Part shown: positions 14,481 to 21,389 of the stretch, piece after piece
Position numbering within the stretch: the first letter of the stretch is position 1
Layout: each line of letters opens with the position of its first letter
IMG/VR virus record: IMGVR_UViG_3300037157_000022
Location: 1 to 42,256 of that record
Reading direction: 5' to 3' (one strand)
DNA length: 42,256 nucleotides
DNA from: a virus
Notes under the pieces: generated by a model
The model's input: only the letters and a program-made list of their open reading frames with translations
What the model was told of the DNA's origin: nothing
The model's database searches: none
Program-made: the position numbers and the translations under genes

Positions 14481-14770
14481 ACATCATCGCGCAACTCTTC
14501 CGGTGGTGGCGCAGGGAGCGGAATGCGAGCCGAGAAGACGCGTATCGGCTCGTGGACCCGGAAACCTATCGCGAGATGTCGGCCGAGTTGCTCCGACCGC
14601 CGCCGCCGGGCGCTGTGCGCACGCTCATCCCGCTGCCGCTCGGCGCACCCGGTGAGCTGCAGGTGGTCGCGCGAGACGTCTGGCCGAACGGTGGCACGAT
14701 CGAGCATCTGCGCCAGGTCGGCAAACGGAGCGGCATCGTGCTCCACTCCCGGCGCATTGTCCTCCCGTGA
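14477..14770 (+). CDS. Small hypothetical protein, basic N-terminus
   Basis: 97 residues from a GTGA junction. An amphipathic start (MNIIAQLFRWWRRER) may touch the membrane. Residues 45-97 look like a small beta fold ending in GIVLHSRRIVLP. It is coupled to the glycosyltransferase upstream and RusA downstream. No family was recognised. Confidence 0.6.
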   Translation: MNIIAQLFRWWRRERNASREDAYRLVDPETYREMSAELLRPPPPGAVRTLIPLPLGAPGELQVVARDVWPNGGTIEHLRQVGKRSGIVLHSRRIVLP

Positions 14771-15207
14771 CCACCGCGCCCAGCCTGTTCGCCCCGCCGC
14801 GCGAGCCGGTCACGCTCCCACTGCACCTCACGATCCCGCACGCGCCGCGCACGAAGAAGAACTCCGGCACCATCACGAAACGCGGCCGCGCGTGGATCCT
14901 CCGGCCGTCCGAGGCGTGGCTCGCGTGGCGCGACCTCGTGCTCATGGACCTCAAAGACGTGTGGCGGGCGAAGTACGAGCTCGACATCGACCTCAGCGTC
15001 CGCGCGTGGTTCTACCGCGACCGGGCGCAAGGCGATGCCGTGGGGTTCTACCAAGGCTTGGCTGACGTGCTCGGTGAGTTGCGGCTCGTGGACGACGACG
15101 TTCGGCTGGTCGCGTGGGACGGGAGCCGGCTCCTGATCGACCGGGCGTGCCCTCGCACGGAGATCGTGCTCAGCGCATATTCCCCTACCCTACCGGAGCC
15201 AGGGTGA
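14767..15207 (+). CDS. rusA: RusA-family Holliday junction resolvase
   Basis: 146 residues, typical length. Characteristic segments are PRTKKNS at residues 27-33, then D90 in AQGD, D100 in YQGLADVL, and D109-D111 in LVDDD, followed by WDGSRLLIDRACPRTEI. The aspartates bind the catalytic metal. The enzyme cuts four-way junctions in recombination and clears branches before packaging. It starts in a GTGA overlap. All expected residues are present. Confidence 0.9.
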   Translation: MTTAPSLFAPPREPVTLPLHLTIPHAPRTKKNSGTITKRGRAWILRPSEAWLAWRDLVLMDLKDVWRAKYELDIDLSVRAWFYRDRAQGDAVGFYQGLADVLGELRLVDDDVRLVAWDGSRLLIDRACPRTEIVLSAYSPTLPEPG

Positions 15208-15208
15208 G

Positions 15209-15358
15209 ATGCCACGAAACACGATGACGACATGCGACTGCTGCGGCGCCAAAATTCCCCTCACGCCGATCGAACTTCGCTTCCCCGGCGGTCGGGTGGA
15301 GTATTTCTGCTCCACTGGGTGCGCGCTCGCGTGGCTCAAGAAGGCTACCACACCGTGA
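15209..15358 (+). CDS. 49-residue TRASH-like zinc finger
   Basis: It starts at the ATG at 15209 one base after the RusA stop, with CGGAG and AGGG upstream. CDCCGAKI and FCSTGCALAWLKK give C-x2-C...C-x3-C with the aromatic spacing of MYM/TRASH-type metal-binding fingers. Function unknown. Confidence 0.65.
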   Translation: MPRNTMTTCDCCGAKIPLTPIELRFPGGRVEYFCSTGCALAWLKKATTP

Positions 15359-15377
15359 ATCGACGCGGCGTACTGTG

Positions 15378-15608
15378 ATGCAGATCGTGGACCCGCAGCG
15401 CGCATATGCGGGCTTCCTCCGGGTGAGCGCCGATACCGTGCTCAGTCTCGCGCACATCACCAAGGTGAAACGCGAAGGCAGCCACGTCCACATCCGGCTC
15501 GCGGACGGCCTGGGCCACAACATGCCGATCGACGAACTGACGCCGGAGGCGCGGCGCGTGTTCGACGCGATGTTCGGCGGGGAGCTTGCACCGAAGGATG
15601 CGGAGTGA
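15378..15608 (+). CDS. Small hypothetical protein
   Basis: 76 residues from the ATG at 15378; a GTG directly before it at 15375 is an alternative. Residues 10-55 are strand-rich (LSLAHITKVKREGSHVHIRL), with a C-terminal helix (EARRVFDAMFGG). It ends in a GTGA overlap. No family was recognised. Confidence 0.6.
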   Translation: MQIVDPQRAYAGFLRVSADTVLSLAHITKVKREGSHVHIRLADGLGHNMPIDELTPEARRVFDAMFGGELAPKDAE

Positions 15609-15832
15609 AGGTCTACGTTTGCCACTCAGGCTCGTATGAGCAACGGGGCGTATCTGCTGTGTTCAGCGATCGCCAGCGAGCGTTGGATTACACGCGGGCG
15701 AATGGCGACTTTGATTGGGAATGGAAGCAGCGCTATGGCACGCGCGCCGCGATCCCTGACCACCTGCTCGACATCGAAGAATACGAACTCGACTTACCGC
15801 AATACGACGATCGCGCGAAGGCCGGGCCGTGA
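15605..15832 (+). CDS. Small DUF7336-like protein
   Basis: 75 residues from a GTGA junction. KVYVCHSGSYEQRGVSAVFS, then DRQRALDY near residue 24 fits a small phage domain (strand, turn, strand, helix) found widely with no assigned role. The C-terminus is acidic and aromatic. Confidence 0.5.
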   Translation: MKVYVCHSGSYEQRGVSAVFSDRQRALDYTRANGDFDWEWKQRYGTRAAIPDHLLDIEEYELDLPQYDDRAKAGP

Positions 15833-16044
15833 ATCGCTACCAGCTCGCGCTCGAACGGCTGTGGGAGCACGCACGGGCCGAAGGGTTGGCCGACCGCAAC
15901 GACTACGCGAACGCACTGTTCGAGGCTGTGGGCAAGATCCGAGTGCTGGACCGCGGCGCGGAAGTCAGTGTGATCGGCGACGGTCACGCGTTGGGGAGCG
16001 GCCAGGGAAACGAGATCATCCGACAGGGGGAGCGCGGTGGCTGA
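15829..16044 (+). CDS. Small hypothetical protein
   Basis: 71 residues from a GTGA junction. The N-terminal helices (YQLALERLWEHARAEGLADR, then YANALFEAV) are followed by a Gly-rich tail. It overlaps the next gene by 8 bases. Confidence 0.55.
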   Translation: MNRYQLALERLWEHARAEGLADRNDYANALFEAVGKIRVLDRGAEVSVIGDGHALGSGQGNEIIRQGERGG

Positions 16045-16222
16045 CGACAACGAGACGTGCGAGCACGAGCTAGGCGAGCCGGAACAATCCGGCGACTTTG
16101 TGGTCCGCAGATGCGCGAAATGCGGATGGGCAATCGCGGACGGCGGCCCTCCGACCTACGCTGGCGGTGGCACCGCCGACAACCCAACCGTGTTCAAGCA
16201 TCGCGAGCTTGGCCGTGGCTGA
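16037..16222 (+). CDS. Small zinc-binding protein
   Basis: 61 residues from a GTG, 8 bases inside the previous gene, preceded by GGGGGAG. It contains CEHE near residue 8 and CAKCGWAI near residue 26, with a likely single zinc site (C/H-x...C-x2-C). The end is Gly-rich. It overlaps the next gene by 8 bases with the same GTGGCTGACG start context. Confidence 0.6.
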   Translation: MADDNETCEHELGEPEQSGDFVVRRCAKCGWAIADGGPPTYAGGGTADNPTVFKHRELGRG

Positions 16223-16529
16223 CGCGGACGATCCGACGTTTCGGAGCGGGGGCGATTGGAATGATCCGACGCCACCTGACCTGCAGGAGGACATCGCTCG
16301 CGAGGTGGAAGCTGCCTACCGCGATGGCGCCTATGAACAGGCAACCATCGTCGCAATGCGCGAATACATCGAGCAACTGCAAGCCGGCATCGAGCGTTTC
16401 GCCAGACTGTCCCTCTCGCCGCGCGAGGCCCGCGCGGTGCTCGCCGCGTTGCGTGGCTATGGCTCATCGCGTGATCCGATCCCCGAAGCGACGGCAAAAC
16501 TCGAAGCCATCGCAAAGCTGAACGACTAG
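16215..16529 (+). CDS. Hypothetical protein, helical
   Basis: 104 residues from the GTG at 16215. The first 25 residues are polar. The rest is a long helical region (REVEAAYRDGAYEQATIVAM and REYIEQLQAGIERF). No motif. After its stop comes a 43-base gap without visible features. Confidence 0.6.
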   Translation: MADADDPTFRSGGDWNDPTPPDLQEDIAREVEAAYRDGAYEQATIVAMREYIEQLQAGIERFARLSLSPREARAVLAALRGYGSSRDPIPEATAKLEAIAKLND

Positions 16530-16572
16530 CCCAGCCTGTCGCAAACGCCCGTGGCGCAGTAGCTTGGGGCGT

Positions 16573-16773
16573 GTGTACGAGAACCAACCGCCTGATACCT
16601 GTCCGTGTCAATGCTGCAGCAATCGGCGGTATCGGCTCAGGACACCCAACGTGGCTGTGGACCGTCCCGCCTGCGGATGCTGGCGCTTTCCCGTGAGGCA
16701 GCAATGCGACTGCGAATACTGCATCGAACAAGTGGACGCTGTGACCGGCGAAGCACCTGAGCGGTCAGGCTGA
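16573..16773 (+). CDS. Small Cys-rich protein
   Basis: 66 residues from the GTG at 16573; a TTG at 16564 would add three residues. The ribosome binding site is weak (GGGG). CPCQCC near residue 10, CGC near residue 35 and CDCEYC near residue 46 suggest one or two metal sites. No family was recognised. Confidence 0.5.
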   Translation: MYENQPPDTCPCQCCSNRRYRLRTPNVAVDRPACGCWRFPVRQQCDCEYCIEQVDAVTGEAPERSG

Positions 16774-16774
16774 T

Positions 16775-17047
16775 ATGCCCTCCTGCGCACACTCGGGCGT
16801 CATCGACTACGTCGGCGGGACCGGCTGCGTCTGCCACGACTGCGGCCAGCCCGTGACCAAGAACGCGCTCAACCAGTGGGTGGCGACTGGCGAGGCGGCG
16901 GCCGCTCAGCCTGCCGTCGTCGACGATGTGGTGTTGGAGATGAAGAACGGGGCGGAAATCGTGTTCAAGCGCGAGCCCGGTGATCCTGATCACTGGGTGG
17001 GCCTCAAGATGCACCCGCCGATCCCGCTGGCCGAGACTGGCGAGTGA
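16775..17047 (+). CDS. Small zinc-finger protein
   Basis: 90 residues from the ATG at 16775. CAHSG...CVCHDCG in the first 24 residues could form a C/H-type zinc knuckle. The second half is a beta-rich domain (VVLEMKNGAEIVF and DHWVGLKM). It ends in a GTGA overlap. Confidence 0.6.
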   Translation: MPSCAHSGVIDYVGGTGCVCHDCGQPVTKNALNQWVATGEAAAAQPAVVDDVVLEMKNGAEIVFKREPGDPDHWVGLKMHPPIPLAETGE

Positions 17048-17283
17048 GTCTCCGCACACGGCGTCGGCGCGGCTATGTGATGCGGAGTATCTCGCCGCGC
17101 GCCACGATGTTGCGGCTGCTGAAGGCGATGCCGACGGTCGGCGCGAAACTCGCCGAGTTCAGGCACGCGCTCGTTGGCCTTGGCGACGATTGGGCCGCTG
17201 TGATTCGCCAGATGGAGTCCACCACGCCCCCCAAGGGCGTCGCAGATCCCGCGATCGGAGAGTTACCGATAGCTGACGGGTGA
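17044..17283 (+). CDS. Small basic hypothetical protein
   Basis: 79 residues from a GTGA junction. The start is very basic (LRTRRRRGYVMR), followed by helices (TMLRLLKAMPTVGAKLAEF, then DDWAAVIRQME). Possibly nucleic-acid binding, inferred from charge only. Confidence 0.55.
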   Translation: MSLRTRRRRGYVMRSISPRATMLRLLKAMPTVGAKLAEFRHALVGLGDDWAAVIRQMESTTPPKGVADPAIGELPIADG

Positions 17284-17498
17284 GCCTCGCGGGGGAACTG
17301 CTCTGGGCAGTCGTCTGCGCCGTCATGCTCGTTGTGGTGATCGGGCTCGTCGCGTGGATCGCGGACCGCATCACCCGCTGGTTCGAGCGCCGACACGGTG
17401 ACCGACTGCCGGCGTCCTGGAGCGAGCGCGAGGCCACCCGCGTCGCGGCACGCCGATCCGGCCAGCGCTTCGCGGAAGGCACGGAGCGGAAGCCGTGA
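17280..17498 (+). CDS. Small single-pass membrane protein
   Basis: 72 residues from a GTGA junction. Residues 6-28 (ELLWAVVCAVMLVVVIGLVA) are a clear membrane segment. A basic, highly charged tail (RRHGD...RRSGQRF) would lie in the cytoplasm. It could be a small inner-membrane regulator or lysis accessory; context gives no clue. Confidence 0.65.
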   Translation: MSLAGELLWAVVCAVMLVVVIGLVAWIADRITRWFERRHGDRLPASWSEREATRVAARRSGQRFAEGTERKP

Positions 17499-17689
17499 GA
17501 TACACCGCGCATCTCAGCCGCTCTGCGATGATGGCCGCGGCGACGTCCGCGGCCGGCGGGTTCTACTGCACCGCTGGCGCTTCCCTGAAGACGTGGGGTC
17601 TCGGCCTCGACTGCTGGCTCGGCCCCGCCTGCGGTCTCCGGATTCGGGTCGGTCCGATCTACCTCGAAGTGCTCGGGCATTTCTCGTGA
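17495..17689 (+). CDS. Small hypothetical protein
   Basis: 64 residues from a GTGA junction. It is Gly/Cys/aromatic-rich, with a hydrophobic centre (AAATSAAGGFYCTAGASL) and strand-like ending (GLRIRVGPIYLEVLGHF). No motif recognised. Confidence 0.55.
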   Translation: MRYTAHLSRSAMMAAATSAAGGFYCTAGASLKTWGLGLDCWLGPACGLRIRVGPIYLEVLGHFS

Positions 17690-17892
17690 GCACCCGCACC
17701 GGCCGCACCACGCCGATCGAAGTGCTCACTAACCCGCTGGCGATGCTGATCACGGGCTGGCGTGCGAAAGCCGATACCTGCGCCGCGCAGGTCGATACGC
17801 CGTACGCACTCGCCCGCGCCACCGCGCTCCGCGACTGCGCGCACGACCTAGAGCGGTCGCTGTCGGCCGTGCGCGCGATCATCCACATATGA
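17686..17892 (+). CDS. Small hypothetical protein
   Basis: 68 residues from a GTGA junction. It is helical, with an Ala/Arg/Asp-rich second half (YALARATALRDCAHDLERSL). No motif recognised. Confidence 0.55.
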   Translation: MSTRTGRTTPIEVLTNPLAMLITGWRAKADTCAAQVDTPYALARATALRDCAHDLERSLSAVRAIIHI

Positions 17893-17899
17893 GGTTCCC

Positions 17900-18070
17900 A
17901 TGAAGCGCAATCGCACTGATTTGGGCGCCCCGCTGCCACTGTCGTCTCCGTTCCGGAGATGGCCGCGCGTTGTCTTTCGGCCCACATGGGGCGGCGGAGG
18001 CGGATGGCTCGGACGGCTCCATTGCTGGGCGCTGGGATGGTGGGGCCACTGGTTCTATGGCTGGCAGTAG
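17900..18070 (+). CDS. 56-residue Trp/Gly-rich peptide
   Basis: ATG at 17900 with GAGG 5-6 bases upstream. The basic N-terminal half is followed by GGGGGWLGRLHCWALGWWGH, unusually rich in Trp and Gly. It may insert in or lie on a membrane. Too short for a family call; the ribosome binding site and the fit between neighbours support it. Confidence 0.5.
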   Translation: MKRNRTDLGAPLPLSSPFRRWPRVVFRPTWGGGGGWLGRLHCWALGWWGHWFYGWQ

Positions 18071-18079
18071 GACCGGCAT

Positions 18080-18382
18080 ATGACGCCCGGCGACGAGGAA
18101 GTCGGCGACTACTGGTCCGTGTGCCTAATCCCGGACGGCTACTTCATCGTGTCGGCCGAGGAAGGCCGCAGCATCCAGAAGCTGCTGACCACGCCGCCCG
18201 CCGAGGTCTGGATCACCTTCCGGACGCTCGACGGCGGAGAGGTCACGTACCGTGTGGCCAATATCGCCGGTGTGACCGAGCAGACGGTCGCGCACCGTAA
18301 ACGGGAGCGCGACCTCAACGAGGCGATCAAGGCCGAGAACAAGGTCGCGAAACCGGCGTGGTCACCCGACGACGACGACTAA
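18080..18382 (+). CDS. Hypothetical protein
   Basis: 100 residues from the ATG at 18080. Residues 10-70 are beta-rich (YWSVCLIPDGYFIVSAEEGR, then EVWITFRTLDGGEVTYRVAN), like a small beta-barrel or sheet. The C-terminus is a charged helix ending in DDDD. It precedes the cold-shock gene by 18 bases. Confidence 0.6.
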   Translation: MTPGDEEVGDYWSVCLIPDGYFIVSAEEGRSIQKLLTTPPAEVWITFRTLDGGEVTYRVANIAGVTEQTVAHRKRERDLNEAIKAENKVAKPAWSPDDDD

Positions 18383-18400
18383 CCCCAACCCAGAGGACGC

Positions 18401-18721
18401 ATGGCATCCCCACGACTATCCGGCACGGTGAAGTGGTTCAATGACGAGAAAGGTTACGGCTTCATCGTACGCGACGACGGCGAGCGAGACGTGTTCGTCC
18501 ACTTCTCCGCCATCCAGATGCCCGGCCAACCCCACCGGCACCGGAAACTCGACGAGCACGACAAGGTGGAATTCGACCTCGAGGAGACCGAGAAGGGCCT
18601 CCAGGCCGCGAACGTCCTCAAGATCGAGATGCCGGCAGAATCGACCAACCTCCGGAGTGCCGCGGATCCGGCCGTATTGGATGAGCTGCTTCGGGCTGAC
18701 GACGTGGCCAGACTCAGGTAG
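18401..18721 (+). CDS. Cold-shock domain protein with unusual C-terminal tail
   Basis: 106 residues, AGAGGA ribosome binding site. Residues 5-77 are a complete CspA-type cold-shock domain: [15 protein letters not shown] with RNP1 (KGYGFI), RNP2 VFVHFS at residues 31-36, and the LQAANVL end. It binds single-stranded RNA or DNA and may act as an RNA chaperone or antiterminator before the late genes. Residues 81-103 lie outside the usual domain. They are encoded opposite a sequence that translates, on the other strand, as a piece of terminase large subunit (see the repeat at 18641-18709). Confidence 0.9.
   Translation: MASPRLSGTVKWFNDEKGYGFIVRDDGERDVFVHFSAIQMPGQPHRHRKLDEHDKVEFDLEETEKGLQAANVLKIEMPAESTNLRSAADPAVLDELLRADDVARLR
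18641..18709 (-). repeat. Inverted, diverged copy of a terminase large-subunit segment
   Basis: Read on the - strand, these 69 bases align without gaps to 20400-20468 in the terminase gene, with 50 of 69 bases identical by hand count. In the terminase frame the - strand reads [17 protein letters not shown] and TPEVGR, against GRIINPKQLIQYDWIRA and ATEVDR in terminase. Thirteen of 23 residues are identical, including seven in a row. Several changes are third-position and silent (CCC/CCG, AAA/AAG, CAG/CAA). Confidence 0.85.
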
Positions 18722-18724
18722 CCG

Positions 18725-19321
18725 ATGACTGCGCCGCACGAGATCGCTGCGGTCCGGATTGGCCGGCGCGCACTCATCGGGAAGACCAGCGAGTACGCCA
18801 CGGTCCGGAGCCGGCGACGCGCGTTCATCCGCGCCTATCTCGCTGACCCCACGCGGAACGCCACCGCGGCGGCGCTCGCGGCCGGCTACTCCAAGCGGAG
18901 CGCCAAGTCCACCGCGTCGGAGTTGCTCAAGGACCCGCGCATCCAGGCGGCGATCGAGGCGGCCACCGCGCCCATGCGCCACCGCTACCGGCTCACGCAG
19001 AAACGGGTGCTCGCGGAGCTGGCCACCAACGTGTTCAGCGATCTCGCGGACTACCGGGTGCGCGGCGGCCGTGTGATGCTCGCACCGGGCGCCCAGCCGC
19101 GGGCCACGCGCGCGGTGGCCGGCGTCAAGCGCAAGACCCGCTACGTGAAGAACGCCAGCGGCGGCTACGACCGGGAGCACGAGATCGAGTTCCGGCTGTG
19201 GGATAAGACCAAGGCGCTCGGGCTCGCGATGAAGCACCTCGGGCTACTCGTCGATCGCGTTGAGATCAAGGACATGACGCCGCAGTCCTGGGTGATCGGC
19301 GGACACCGGCTCGACTTCTAG
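18725..19321 (+). CDS. terS: Terminase small subunit
   Basis: 198 residues from the ATG at 18725. Residues 28-75 hold the HTH of the Terminase_2 family: RRRAFIRAYLADPTRNATAA, then ALAAGYSKRSAKSTASELLK. This domain recognises the packaging site. The C-terminal part (residues 90-198) is the oligomerisation and large-subunit contact region, ending in a strand-rich tail. The large subunit follows after one small gene. Confidence 0.85.
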   Translation: MTAPHEIAAVRIGRRALIGKTSEYATVRSRRRAFIRAYLADPTRNATAAALAAGYSKRSAKSTASELLKDPRIQAAIEAATAPMRHRYRLTQKRVLAELATNVFSDLADYRVRGGRVMLAPGAQPRATRAVAGVKRKTRYVKNASGGYDREHEIEFRLWDKTKALGLAMKHLGLLVDRVEIKDMTPQSWVIGGHRLDF

Positions 19322-19329
19322 GGGCAGCC

Positions 19330-19596
19330 GTGGGACGCCCGTGGGGATTCGTGTACCGCGGGACCGCGATCGCGATCGACCGACTGGCCGGCCCGAACGG
19401 CAGCGAGCGGTACCTGACCGTGTGCGGCGGCTGCCACCGCGAGATCACGCTACCCCACGAGATCATCGAGCACGACGACGGCACCATCACGGCGGTCAAT
19501 CCCGCGCGGGACGGCGCCGATTCCATCCGCTGCGGCTACGCGGACTGCGGCTGGCACGTGCATCTCGTGCGCAGCGTCGCCACGGACGCGATGTGA
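19330..19596 (+). CDS. Small zinc-binding protein between terminase subunits
   Basis: 88 residues from a GTG. CGGCHREI near residue 36 and CGYADCGWHVHL near residue 71 give a C-x2-C...C-x4-C type zinc site. The centre (HDDGTITAVNPARDGADS) links the two. Its position between terS and terL suggests a packaging accessory, which is an inference from context. It overlaps terL by GTGA. Confidence 0.65.
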   Translation: MGRPWGFVYRGTAIAIDRLAGPNGSERYLTVCGGCHREITLPHEIIEHDDGTITAVNPARDGADSIRCGYADCGWHVHLVRSVATDAM

Positions 19597-21113
19597 GTGA
19601 CACCCGGACACCGGCCCGGGTCCGCGCCGGCCGCGAGAACGTGAAGTCCGCGCAGGCCGCGCGTGCCGCGAAACAGGCTGAGGCCGATGAGCGCGCGGCG
19701 ATCCCGGCGACGCTCACCACCACCACGATTCAGGACGTGCTCCTCGAAGCCGTGTTCGCCGGGCCGTACCGGTTCCTGGCGATGGGTGGTGGGATCCGCG
19801 GTTCCAAAACCTGGGCGACGCTCATCACCCTCATCACGCTCTGCCGGATCTACCCGCGCTCGCGGTGGGCGATCGTGCGCATGGATCTCCCGACCCTCAA
19901 GCGCAACACGATCCCGTCATTCAACAAGCTCCGCGAGACGTGCAGCGGGTTCGTCGGTGAGATCAATCGCACCGAATGGATCGCGCCCTGCGCCAACGGA
20001 TCGGAGATCGTCTTCTTCCCGGAATCGTTGCAGGACGACCCGGAGCTCGACCGCTGGCGCGGACTCGAGGTGAACGGCTTCCTGCTCGAGGAGGCGAACG
20101 AGCTCTCGGAGCGCACCTTCCACAAAGCGATCGAGCGCTCGGGCGCGTGGATCGTACCCAAGGGCAAGGATGGCTCGCCCCCGGTACAGCCGGCGTCCCG
20201 GATCCTCTGTACCTTCAACCCGTGCGATAACTGGCCCCGGACGCTGTTCTACGAGCCGTATGAGGCTGGCACACTCAAGCCGCCGTACTACTACCTCCCG
20301 GCAACGCATCTCGATAACCCCTACGTCACGGACGACCAGCGCGAGAATTGGGAGGAGCTGCCACCGGCCGAGAAAGCGCGGTTCGTGGAGGGCGATTGGG
20401 GCCGGATCATCAACCCCAAACAGCTCATCCAGTACGATTGGATCCGCGCCGCGACGGAGGTGGACCGGGTGGGCGCGGACGGCCGCGAGGCCGTGGATGT
20501 CGCCCGGTACGGCGACGACGACACCTGTTTCGCGCGCATCAAGGGCAACTGCCTGGTCGAGCTCACCACGTATCACGACATGGGGATCACCGAGATCTCG
20601 ACGCTGGCCGGGTCGCGCCTCATCCTCAACGGCATCAAGCCGGCGCAGTACCGCGTCGATTCGGTTGGGGTGGGCGCGGGGGTGGCCGACAACATGGTGG
20701 CCGCGGGCCACAAGATCGTCGAGTTCGTGGCCGGCGCGTCGGCCGTGGACCGGCGGCTCGACGAGACTCCACGAGAGAAAGGCAAACGCGCGCCCGAGTC
20801 GGTGTTATCCTTCGCTAACCTCCGTAGTCAAGCCTGGTGGGAGGCGAAGGAAAAGCTCAGATTAGGGCAGTTCAAGATCCCGGCACAGATCATCGAGAAG
20901 GTGCCGGACTTGGTGAAGCAACTCCTCGCACCCGAATACGATTATCTCCGCGATCGCGTGATCATCGTGGACAGCAAGGAGAAGATGAAGGACAAGCTCG
21001 GGAAGTCGCCGAATGAGGCCGATGCCCTCATCATGGCGATGTTCGATCTCCCGAAGTCGCTGACGCGGGTGTTCCAGCCCGGCGAATACGCGAAGTCGTA
21101 TGTGAAGTGGTAG
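19593..21113 (+). CDS. terL: Terminase large subunit
   Basis: 506 residues from the GTG at 19593. The ATPase domain has a Walker A variant, GGGIRGSKT, at residues 65-73 and Walker B FLLEEANE near 163-170. The RNase H-like nuclease domain has D302 in AVDVARYGDDDT, D356 in YRVDSVGVG and D477 in NEADALIM, the three metal-binding acidic residues. It drives DNA into the prohead by ATP hydrolysis and cuts concatemers. The linker, residues 270-292, is the segment with the inverted copy inside the cold-shock gene. Confidence 0.95.
   Translation: MSDTRTPARVRAGRENVKSAQAARAAKQAEADERAAIPATLTTTTIQDVLLEAVFAGPYRFLAMGGGIRGSKTWATLITLITLCRIYPRSRWAIVRMDLPTLKRNTIPSFNKLRETCSGFVGEINRTEWIAPCANGSEIVFFPESLQDDPELDRWRGLEVNGFLLEEANELSERTFHKAIERSGAWIVPKGKDGSPPVQPASRILCTFNPCDNWPRTLFYEPYEAGTLKPPYYYLPATHLDNPYVTDDQRENWEELPPAEKARFVEGDWGRIINPKQLIQYDWIRAATEVDRVGADGREAVDVARYGDDDTCFARIKGNCLVELTTYHDMGITEISTLAGSRLILNGIKPAQYRVDSVGVGAGVADNMVAAGHKIVEFVAGASAVDRRLDETPREKGKRAPESVLSFANLRSQAWWEAKEKLRLGQFKIPAQIIEKVPDLVKQLLAPEYDYLRDRVIIVDSKEKMKDKLGKSPNEADALIMAMFDLPKSLTRVFQPGEYAKSYVKW
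20400..20468 (+). repeat. Terminase segment that matches the cold-shock gene tail in inverse
   Basis: This is the + strand partner of 18641-18709. It encodes residues 270-292 of the terminase, between its ATPase and nuclease domains. The two arms lie about 1.7 kb apart as an imperfect inverted repeat. Confidence 0.85.
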
Positions 21114-21248
21114 GCCGCAGGTAAGCGCATAGCGCCTCGCACGCTTGAGCACGTCGTACCTCGCTCGCGTCCCGCGCACCAGCTCGCACGACCGCGTTCA
21201 CCGACCATCGCCCGACGACCACGCGCCATTACCGACGCGAGACTCGCC

Positions 21249-21389
21249 ATGCTGCCGTGGTGGTACCCCTGCGCGATGCACCAGCAGTCCCCGGGCGTCG
21301 CACTGCCATTCGAGCAATGGCTGTTCTACCACTGGCGCATCGTCCTCGGTGGCCCGCGTAGGCAGGCCCCAGCCCCCGCTGCCTCGTGA
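21249..21389 (+). CDS. 46-residue peptide ahead of the portal gene
   Basis: ATG at 21249, stop overlapping the portal GTG (GTGA). The sequence is aromatic-rich (MLPWWYPCAMHQQS, FEQWLFYHWRIVLGG) with a Pro/Ala tail. Small proteins in this position are common between terL and portal but vary. The 135 bases before it (21114-21248) hold no gene and are rich in C and A, like the other late leaders. Confidence 0.5.
   Translation: MLPWWYPCAMHQQSPGVALPFEQWLFYHWRIVLGGPRRQAPAPAAS

Noticed and set aside
15355-15378. Seven-codon frame with GTGA at its start and TGATG at its end
   Set aside because: Too short to support as a gene; the overlaps are likely coincidental.
17281-17498. Holin assignment for the membrane protein at 17280
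   Set aside because: Only one membrane segment and a long charged tail, no lysis genes nearby; left as an unknown membrane protein.
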